Assembly: GCF_019649055.1 (NCBI RefSeq) | Contig: NW_026570319.1 | Location: 372,001-436,000 of the forward strand | Direction of reading: 5' to 3' | DNA from: Paramacrobiotus metropolitanus | Lineage: Eukaryota; Tardigrada; Eutardigrada; Parachela; Macrobiotidae | Length of the DNA: 64,000 bases | Shown here: positions 56,030-64,000 of the stretch, piece by piece | Layout: the number at the start of each line of letters is the position of its first letter | Position numbering within the stretch: position 1 is the first letter of the stretch | The notes under the pieces: model-generated | The model's input: the letters and a program-made list of their open reading frames with translations, nothing else | Databases searched by the model: none | What the model was told of the DNA's origin: nothing | Made by a program: the position numbers and the translations under genes

Positions 56030-57906
56030 AAAAACACGTTTCTTCTTGGAGCGACGGCACTGGTTATTCCAAATCTGCTAAAGCATCCCGGGGCATTCGA
56101 GTTATGGGTGAGATTCTTGCAGATTATTTACATTACATTTCGTAACCCGTCTATCAAACGCAGGCTTGTCATCTTAGCTATCGTTAATTGCTCTCGGTAC
56201 TCAACCTTTTTACGGCCTTCCTTATCTTCGGTAGTAGCATTTTTATGTTTCTTCATGACTAGCTTGTTTACAAAATGTCCGTTGATAAAAATGTTTTTAT
56301 TTTTCACGGTCTAAGATTTACTCGCAAAGAGTGCAATGTAAATCTGCATGCTATCGTGAGAAACATTAAAGAAACTGACTTAGTTAGATAAACTTGATAA
56401 CAAAATCAAAACCATACAGCAACAACCATTGCAATTACATCTTTCGCTGTTCTCTATCGTGCTCGATCTCCGGACCGGCTTGTACTTAATCTCAGCATGA
56501 ATTTTTTCAATATTATTATCTAGAATACCCGGACAGTGATTCGGAAAGTAAGGCAAACGAAGCAAACGAAGAGCGCACCTTAATCCCGAAAGGCAAAATC
56601 TGTCCCGGAATGCCTATATCCGGAATCCGGTCTGCAACTATGGCTGGCTTAAAACGGCGAATTGGAGAAGTCGCAGGTGGCACTTTCGCGGATGACGAGA
56701 CTTCGAATCTGGTAGGTGACACTCTAGTTTAGGCAGAATTTTGAATTAATCGTGAAATAAAAATAAAATACAGTTTCAAAAAAGTTTATTCTTTATGAAA
56801 CAGGCGAACCGGAAATGCAGTTGTTCGGTGAGGCGGCTCGTTCTGCAAAAGTGAATTTATCCATAATATACAGCTCTTATTTGTGTTCAAACCTGTTCTA
56901 ATTTTGCAGACAAGGTAGCCAGAAAGAACGCTTGAAGGTTCCACCAAAAACCTGAGGGTAAGCTGTGCACTGTAAACAAGTACATTCTCTTAAACTTGCT
57001 GTACATTGTTCGCATTAATATTTATTGTACTGCTGATATTATTTATCTATTTTGCACAGCCATCAAATATAAGGCGCTGAGTGAAATATCCACCGCTTAC
57101 TATCCACCACCGAATCGCAGTTCGATTTTTTTGCAGTGAACTACTGAATTTAATTAATAAAATAGAAGCCAGTGTAATTGTGAGCTGTTACAGATGGCAT
57201 CTTTAAAAGAAAGAGCAATCCACACTTCACGACGGGGAAACCGGCGGCCGGTAAGAACTGTTCGCGAAACGGTCTCTTGCCGTGGCTTGACTTTCAAACC
57301 CGTGTTGTATGCAGTATCTATGCCGCATGAAGTTTAACAAAACAGTTTCCTGGTTCTCTAATTATTTAGACAAGAAAGAGCTGCTGCACGGAATCAAGAT
57401 ATCGCTCAACACCAAAGGCGCGGATAAAATGGAGCTTTTCCGGGCGCCGCTCGTTACCTTCCTCGCGGGAGATTGATGAATTTCAAGGCCCACTGGCATC
57501 GTAGCCACCCGATGACCGACGCCGTCAATCTGGCATGTATGATCTTCGGAACGACCGAAAACATTCTGCTTCTGTTTGACGGAGCGCATTTTGGCCTGAA
57601 AGCGGCGCTCGGAGCTGACGTAGTGCGCGATTTGCTGGGTACGTAACAACGGAATCTACCCCGAATGATTAAATTACATGAATAAGCAATATATTTTGTT
57701 TTTATTTATGCCTAATTTTGCAAGCATTTTGGTTGCTCAGTAACGTTATCTTGGCTATCGATTTCAGCATTTATCAACAGCGAACACCCGGGTATCGTCT
57801 CTGGAAGCCAAGAAGCAGTCAAGGAGGAACTGTTAAGACCGGCACAAAAGATTCGACTCCGGAGCTCTGAAGCTGTACATAGTGCGATAGCGTTTAGAAA
57901 ACGCTG
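56030..57906 (+). CDS. Uncharacterised multi-exon gene (one apparent single-base frame break)
   Basis: Likely exons: 56030-56107, 56524-56715 (or 56711), 56803-56850, about 57195-57240, about 57370-57641 and 57768-57906, all with GT-AG borders; phases fit at most joins. The N-terminal exons are hydrophilic (DSDSESKANEANEER, LKRRIGEVAGG). The C-terminal ones encode a folded-looking domain (MELFRAPLVTFLA, NLACMIFGTTENILLLFDGA, LGADVVRDLL) ending FRKR-stop. In the fifth exon the frame breaks by one base at GCGGGA (near 57470); sequence on both sides is coding-like, so an indel is likely. The link between the 56.8-kb and 57.2-kb exons is unclear; this could be two genes. Not recognised. Confidence 0.4.
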
Positions 57907-58623
57907 AATTATCATAATCTGTGCGGCAATGTATTTCGTGCAACTGCTTTTCTATTAATTTCAAACTTTGCCGGCACGTTGCAATTTTCTTGAATTTCAC
58001 ACTTTGTAATGCATATATATGCTAATAAGCACATATTATCTCTTCGCCCTTGGATTATTTCTTTCTTGCATTTATGTTGCTCGAATGCTTTTGCGCTTAC
58101 TGAAACTATTCAGTGGTCAAAGATGGTAAGCACGCTTTTGCATTACTGTACCGAAAAGTTGTTATAAAGATCCAGTATTGTTCCTTAATTTGTTCACCGT
58201 AACACCCAAGTACGTACGCAAAACAGTGCGAAAAAACACCCCAATTTAGTAACCACACGAGGTGCAATCTGGAAGTTCAAAGTACTGATCAGGTCTTCAA
58301 ACCAGTTGCGAAATCGGTACTACTTTTTGACTTGGGCAACAGCAACATGCAACAGACACCGAACTGCTTGCCGAAGGAATCAATGAGGGTCAGTCAATCT
58401 TTGGCCGAACTGTGTCGAGAAATGGACAACAGCCAGCCATGCTAGGACCACACCGCAAGTGTGATGCCGAAATCGTCATACCTATTTTCCATACAGTCCG
58501 CCTTTGCATTAGGCACTATGCAAGGCAAATTGATCGCTGCAGCCTGTACAGTCTCTAGTAAAAGTTTTTATGGTTGAGGCTATATCCGACGAATTCCGAA
58601 GAATGCTTGCTTCAAGCGGATAA

Positions 58624-58858
58624 GTGACAAATAGTTCAACTGGCGGGTGTACAAATCGGCCATCCTGCGCGGATCATTTATCGGCCGACTACAACCTGTG
58701 TACCTTTGCTACCGGGGTTCCAATTGCTGAAATAAAACCTGCTGTGACAAGGTCACAAGAACACCACGCTGCCAACGCGATGGGCAGCACTGGCAGCATG
58801 GAAGTCGTGATCGAGCCCAGTAGCGCGCTGTTCACGTATGTAAAGATAGAAAACCAAG
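58624..58858 (+). CDS. Possible exon of an unknown gene
   Basis: An open, coding-like stretch with six early Cys/His residues (GGCTNRPSCADHLSADYNLC) ends at a donor GTATGT near 58837. No partner exon is assigned. Confidence 0.25.
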
Positions 58859-59929
58859 AAATTCCCAGTTTTATGTTAATCTGGTTAATTTTTCTGTCTA
58901 GATTTTTCGTATCAAATTATTTCTTGGTGAGATTCTCGGGTGTTTTTAGTCGTAATTCACATAACTCCGCGCCACTTTTCCTCCCACTTTCGCGGGCTTT
59001 TTCTTGCTGATTTTAAAAATTTATGGCAGTTTGGTGAACATCGCAGAGCAATGGTTTGTCGTATTACAGTACGCTTCCGATGTCAACCACTATTCGAGTT
59101 GTGTTGATGGTTTAAATTGTAAAATTCTCGCGAACATTCATTTTTTAACTTGCACAATAGCAAAATTACTATAAAATAGTCCATCCATAAAGTGAAATAC
59201 TCCATGGTGACCCATGGTGATTCGGTCATAGCAGCGATGTGAAACTGCCAACAGCAACAGCGTCTTAACGTTGCTAGCTACAACGGGGAAATGCGCTGTC
59301 CGTGGCGTCAACCGTTCCATGTTCTGACGGCCTTGGTGCTGCTTTCCTTGTTTTGTAATGTTTCGATTGCGATGTTTCGGAACTCTGGCTGATAAGTATA
59401 GATTCGGTCACTGAAGTTGAGGCGGAGCGGCTGCCAAAGTTGACACCATCGTATCTTGCACATAGTCGGTAACAGCAAAAGAAAACTAATGGGAATCGGT
59501 TGAGCCTGAGCAAACTTATGCGTCTCACTAAAAATTACAATACTACAAAAATCTATTTAATTCCAGCTGTGCCGGAAAAAAACACGAACAATGCGATGTG
59601 GCCACAAAAGTGTTAAGAGTTTTCTTCGCATTTCCGGCACTTTGCCGAACATCATGAAGCAGCGCAAGAAAGGACTGGCCAAATGTAGTACGGGTATCGT
59701 GTGTGTTAGAAAAGTGGTGTTGTAGTAGTCTTGTAATTACTCACTAATCCCTAGTAATCAGTAAGCATATTAGGATTAATTTTGAATTATTTAAATGAGA
59801 AGAAGCCTGCGCAAATTTAAACTAATTAAAATGATTGAATTTTAAACATTGAAAAAACATCCAAAATCGTTAGTATCATTACGAGGCGCGCAGCGTGCCC
59901 AAAACGGCTGCTGCGTTTCTCCTGACTAC

Positions 59930-60388
59930 TGCCAGGCTCAAACGTTGTCTCAAAAAGGCCGTGTAGATCGAGGTTCCCGGTTACTTCATGGATCTTCCGG
60001 CCGACGAATCGAATCAGCTCCGCAAAGACACTCCAAATGTCCCGAAAGTCTCGACTGCCAGAGGATAGAAGAGATATCCAACTCTTCTACGAAATCGTAT
60101 TTCCCGCGCTTACTGTTTTCGGCCATTTGGGCTACGCTCCCGGCTTTTTCTCGAGCTAGCGTTCACGTGAGACACGGCCACGGTGTCCCAGCATGTCGCA
60201 TCCCACACCACCGCCTTGCCGTCACGCACCGGAATCAGGGTCATACCGTCAGGTCGCTTGCCGTGGAGATCTGACAGTCCGGAAGGCTCGCTTTTACACG
60301 GATAGCCCGCGGTCTCCAAACCACGCTTAATCTCGTTGTTCATCTCGACATGGCGCGACCACCTACACGTGAGACATGGCGCGACCAC
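59930..60388 (-). mobile_element. Decayed retroelement 3' fragment with endonuclease-like motif
   Basis: Minus-strand reading gives KRPDGMTLIPVRDGKAVVWD and ATCWDTVAVSH, the pattern of the C-terminal, PD-(D/E)XK-like domain in a common class of animal reverse-transcriptase elements. VETFGTFGV and, after a frame shift, ELIRFVGRKIHEVTG follow. At least one frameshift is present. A 19-bp sequence CATGGCGCGACCACCTACA is tandemly duplicated at its edge (near 60350 and 60373). Confidence 0.55.
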
Positions 60389-60677
60389 CTACATTATTTA
60401 AATTAGTATGGTAGATATAGGCTCCTGTTGGATTCCTATATCCTGATTTACATTGTTCTGAATTTACAGGCTTTTTTCTAATATTATGTTTTTTACGGGA
60501 ATTTTTACATATGTTTTATTTGCGTTTTCGGATGTTTTCCCCTTCCTGATGTAACTTAATTAGATATGATATTTTAGATACTGATTTACGCTTTTTGGTT
60601 GCTAAAATATTTAAACAGAATGCAAATAACCGGAAGTAGCCAGGTTAACTCCACTTTAGGATTTAAAATTTTACATC

Positions 60678-60968
60678 ATGCTAGCAAAATGTCAGGCTCC
60701 AGGGTACAGTTTTAGACGCTGTACTAATCTGTACGATAGCTCGCACTTCTGTGTTCAGCATCCAATTACATTAACAGGTAAGCAACGGAAAAAATATGAT
60801 TGTGAATTCAACCATCATTATCCGTATCAATTTCCTCTAAAAAATCTCACCGTCTTAACCGCACCGGCAATTACGTCATGCATGCGTTATGATTTTAGTG
60901 AAGACGAGATAACTTGCAAAAGGGCAGCAAAAATAAGCAGTACGTATCGAAATGATGATCGTGCATAA
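60678..60968 (+). CDS. Small ORF of 96 codons with several Cys/His, uncertain
   Basis: Starts at an ATG at 60678 with AAAATTTTACATC before it. It contains Cys and His at intervals (CQAPGYSFRRC, HFCVQH, YDCEFNHHY). It could be a partial zinc-binding protein, since the CAPGYSFRRCTN/FCVQH pattern is like small potential-DNA-binding fingers, but it may be chance. No introns, no neighbours. Confidence 0.35.
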   Translation: MLAKCQAPGYSFRRCTNLYDSSHFCVQHPITLTGKQRKKYDCEFNHHYPYQFPLKNLTVLTAPAITSCMRYDFSEDEITCKRAAKISSTYRNDDRA

Positions 60969-61129
60969 GGTAAAAACAAAAACACATGAGTTGAAAATGA
61001 AAGCAGATTAATCATTTGTTGGTTTCAAATTCCATTTCAAGTCATTTGAAAAACAGCTTAAACGGTTTTGAAATTGTAACTATATGGGCGAGCCGACTGA
61101 TGTGTCAGCGTGCATAATAGACTAAGATT

Positions 61130-61360
61130 CCCCATGAGGGAATCTGTCCATTATTGGTCAGCGGCGCATCTGACCCCGCCCGCTTGGAGATTGGCCAGCG
61201 GTCAGTTTCTGGATGAGGTATATAAGCAACTGCCGCACAGCCAGTTGCCAATACCTTCCCAGTTCGCTTAGAAATTTTTTAGCCTGCTTGTTGCAGATAG
61301 CCTTGTAGCCTGCTTATTGCAGATAGATACGTGCCTTCTCTTGTAATACGTGCAATAACT
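61130..61360 (+). promoter_or_regulatory. Promoter and leader of the DIRS-like element
   Basis: A hairpin GATTCCC-CATGA-GGGAATC (about 61127-61145), a TATA box GGTATATAAGC (near 61218) and a tandem ~26-bp repeat GTAGCCTGCTTRTTGCAGAT (near 61280 and 61306) precede the first ORF. The order suggests a pol II promoter with a transcription start near 61250. Confidence 0.5.
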
Positions 61361-61397
61361 GTTTTTGCTCCCACTACTACCAACGGTCAATTCTACA

Positions 61398-62732
61398 ATG
61401 GTTTCCAAGAACGAGCTGAAGAAACTGAAGGTTCCGGAGCTTAAGAAAGCCTGTCGCGACGCTGGCCTTGACGACACCGGCGTACGCAAAACCCTACTGG
61501 CCCGACTTTACGCACACAATAGTATCCCACCTTCTCGCATGGAGGGCGTCGTGGAAGCCAACGGCGTGGTTGCCCCGAATGACCACCCTGTAGGACCTCC
61601 GGCCGGCATAGCTGCTGCTGGACCGATGGCCGAGCTGATTACTGTATGCGGCCTTGCACCAGCCACCTTGCTTGATTTGGAGGAAGCCGGCTTCACCAAC
61701 CTTGACAAACTCCTCCGCCTTCACCAAAGCAAATCGTACCCGAAGGATTTGGAGTTCATCAAGCTCCCCGCCGACCGCAACGAGATTCAGATTTTCATCA
61801 ATCAACGAGCGTCACTGGCTGTGTCCGATCTCCGCCAACTGTTACGTTCCCGCAACAGTAATGCCGGATCCGCGCAAGCCAATGTGCCGGTTACCATTAC
61901 CACCAACGCCCCGCATGGCACCGATCACCCGCAGCCAGTCCCGTCGACCAGTGCGGCCGGCAGCAACCGTGGAAGGGCCCGCTCTCGTGGCTACTCCGCC
62001 AACCGCTCGCATCACCACTACGGCCGCCAGCAGTCGACCACTGCGCATTCGGGTGAGTCAACAGATAGCGATAATTCTTCGCATTTTTCTCGTTCGCGCA
62101 AAAGGTCAAACTCGCGTAATCGGTGTAAATTGTCAGTTAATGCCCGTCATTTACCGTTGCCTCATAAGCAAGCACCAAAGGTCACTTTGCATAACGGTAA
62201 ACGTAGCCGGCCAACTGCGACCGATTTATCTCTCGATGAGTTTATGGTCTATAGTCTGCGTACCGCAGTTAAACTTGCTCGTACTGTATCCGGCAAGTAC
62301 CAACAGTCACTCTTAGAATACCTTGAGTATTTAGAGTTTTTGTCTATACGACGCCGTGACTACGAAGAGAAAGCAGTTTTAAGATTTGACGAAGAATTTC
62401 GCGAAACGGCAGACCATGATGGTTTAAATCTGTCCGATTCTCATGAACGTTCGGCGTTAGGCGATAAGTACTTCCACGCAAAAACACGGCGGCTGGATTT
62501 AGATGTTCATCGCAGAACATCTAATAAAAAACGACCGCTTTTTCGTGGAAATGCCGGCCAACGTGCCGGCACGCAGCGTTTCAAGTACACCTGTTGCCAT
62601 AACTGGCAGGAAAACAAGTGCCATAATAACGCCTCGTGTAGCTTTGACCATATCTGTGGACACTGCGGCGGCGACCATCAAGGCGCCAGCTGCAACACCA
62701 CATCAGGCAGAGGGAGACAGAATACACGCTAA
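61398..62732 (+). CDS. Gag-like protein of DIRS-type retrotransposon, SAP domain and Cys/His region
   Basis: From the ATG at 61398 the protein has 444 residues. Residues ~8-40 (LKVPELKKACRDAGLDDTG ... LLARL) are a SAP motif, a small DNA-binding helix-turn-helix. The middle is Ser/Arg/His-rich, with a clear Arg-Ser stretch near 62085-62110. The C-terminal ~45 residues hold a Cys/His array (CCHNW, C-x4-C-x5-C, HICGHCGGDHQGASC) like the zinc region in Gag of DIRS/Ngaro elements. The stop overlaps the start of the pol frame. Confidence 0.7.
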   Translation: MVSKNELKKLKVPELKKACRDAGLDDTGVRKTLLARLYAHNSIPPSRMEGVVEANGVVAPNDHPVGPPAGIAAAGPMAELITVCGLAPATLLDLEEAGFTNLDKLLRLHQSKSYPKDLEFIKLPADRNEIQIFINQRASLAVSDLRQLLRSRNSNAGSAQANVPVTITTNAPHGTDHPQPVPSTSAAGSNRGRARSRGYSANRSHHHYGRQQSTTAHSGESTDSDNSSHFSRSRKRSNSRNRCKLSVNARHLPLPHKQAPKVTLHNGKRSRPTATDLSLDEFMVYSLRTAVKLARTVSGKYQQSLLEYLEYLEFLSIRRRDYEEKAVLRFDEEFRETADHDGLNLSDSHERSALGDKYFHAKTRRLDLDVHRRTSNKKRPLFRGNAGQRAGTQRFKYTCCHNWQENKCHNNASCSFDHICGHCGGDHQGASCNTTSGRGRQNTR

Positions 62733-64000
62733 TGCGTCCATCCCATGTGGTTCTGACATCTCTCCTCTTTGTTCTCGCTCCTTGCCTAACATAGTTGTTG
62801 ATTCCGATCTCCAGTCGCGGTGTGCTTTAACAAGGCACATTCACACCTGGCAGAAGGAATTAATAGCTATTAATTCTCCAGATAGCCAGTTTATATTAGC
62901 TGGTATAGCGACCGGCTTTCGCATTGTTGATGACATTAACGCTATACCTCCATCAGACTGTCCCAATTACTCTTCAGCTTTGACTGACACTGCCAAGCCG
63001 ATGCTTGACAAACTGTTCAGAGAGGAGCTGGACAGTGGGAAGATTTCTATCCAGTCTAATAAACCTTGGCGTATTAATTCTATTGGAGCAGTGCCGAAAA
63101 AGGCTGCAACAGTTTGCGACCGATCACAGACTGTAGCCGACCTACCGGCAACTCCTTAAACGATTTTATCAACGCCAGTACTTTTACTTTTGAAACGATC
63201 GATGACGCTGTTGCTTGCAGCCGACGTAATTGCTTTTTCGCAATTATTGACATAAGAGCAGCTTACCGGTCAGTACCAATTTACCCACCACATCGTCAAT
63301 TGCAAGGTTTTCGCTGGCGATTTCCGGGTAGAAAGGAACAATTTTATGTAGACAATTTTTTGTGCTTCGGATTAGCCAACGCTCCGTATATATTTCAAAA
63401 GATTTCTTGCGCCATAGCTGAAATCATGCGAAAACGGGGATTTACCGTTATTGTCTATTTAGACGATTTTTTATTAATCGAGCCGACCTTTACGGCATGT
63501 TTAAACGCCCAAAACACTCTCATTGCGCTGCTTACTTCACTCGGTTTTGCCGTAAAGTGGGAGAAAGTTATAGGGCCAATTCAGAGAGTGAAATTTTTGG
63601 GAATAATTATTGATTCCGTCAAATGCACTCTTGAAATTCCTGCTGATAAGATTGCAGAGCTTTTACAAGACGTCAACATGTTGTCACAGTCTCAGTCAAT
63701 ATCTAAAAAGGAATTACAGAAACTTATCGGCAATATGTCATTCGTTTCAAAAGCAGTGTATAGTGCAAGAGTCTTTACAAGAGTGTTCATTGACATTCTG
63801 TGCAATCTTGAACATCTTAGTGACCGAATTCTTATTAACGATATTATTCGTTCAGAATTCTTATGGTGGTCAAAATACACTGCCGTTTTAAATGGCCTTG
63901 TTCCCTGTTCATTAGGTGCCGTATGGCCGGTAGTGACCGTATATACCGACGCGTCATTTTCCGGTTTGGCGCTAGCTGCGCGACAGTTATCTTGCCGGTA
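62503..64000 (+). CDS. Pol of DIRS-type retrotransposon: RT and start of RNase H (runs off window, one frameshift)
   Basis: The pol frame overlaps gag (62503-62732). RT begins around 62990, with KPWRINSIGAVPKK; the frame then changes by one base at the AAAAA run 63097-63101, and RT continues with RPITDCSRP, IIDIRAAYRSVPI, FGLANAPYIFQK and the catalytic YLDDFLLI (near 63455-63478). An RNase H start (VYTDASFSGLALAAR) lies at 63938-63985. The RT style matches DIRS-like (tyrosine-recombinase) elements; the recombinase would lie beyond the window. No integrase is seen. The frame break may be decay or a base-calling error. Confidence 0.7.

Noticed and set aside
63094-63104. Programmed -1 frameshift site at GAAAAAG in DIRS pol
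   Set aside because: The heptamer needs a slippery X-XXY-YYZ with six A before G; here only five A are present, so an indel is more likely.

Overview
The window is animal nuclear DNA. Genes have short GT-AG introns, several transposon families are present, and the protein domains seen (nuclear-receptor fingers, SMAD MH1, THAP, F-box, RING) are metazoan. A small invertebrate is likely. A tardigrade is possible from the style of the F-box gene family, but that is a weak guess.

Layout. 1-17.9 kb is one very large Ty3/Gypsy-type LTR retrotransposon, entered from inside. It has a coiled-coil ORF, then gag, protease, a long spacer, RT, RNase H and integrase, then two extra ORFs of unknown function and a candidate 3' LTR. 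It is cut by many single-base frame changes. 18.5-27.8 kb holds the 3' exons of a GMP synthase gene on the minus strand. Two DNA transposons sit in it: a complete P-like element in an intron (19641-24951) and a 2.1-kb non-autonomous element inside a coding exon (25054-27145). 27.9-34.6 kb is mostly non-coding, with diverged repeats and a 10-bp minisatellite. 34.65-39.35 kb is a plus-strand F-box gene. 40-47.7 kb carries two tandem copies of a small secreted-protein gene with a Tc1/mariner-like MITE between them. 49-58 kb holds fragments of zinc-finger and RING genes, a TTAA-type MITE and an uncharacterised multi-exon gene. 59-64 kb has a decayed retroelement piece and the 5' part of a DIRS-like retrotransposon (SAP-domain Gag, RT, start of RNase H).

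The main discovery is the transposase of the P-like element. When its exons are joined by ordinary GT-AG splicing (all phases agree; 1,223 codons plus stop), the protein carries three different DNA-binding modules before the RNase H-like transposase core. These are a two-finger nuclear-receptor DNA-binding domain, a SMAD-type MH1 domain with all four zinc ligands, and a C2CH THAP domain. P-type transposases normally carry only THAP; I know of no description of this combination, though I could not search. The element looks young: 99-bp perfect terminal inverted repeats, an exact 7-bp target duplication and an uninterrupted ORF.

The GMP synthase copy shows a second insertion whose removal restores the reading frame exactly. 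The secreted-gene pair shows a recent segmental duplication that includes the TATA promoter.
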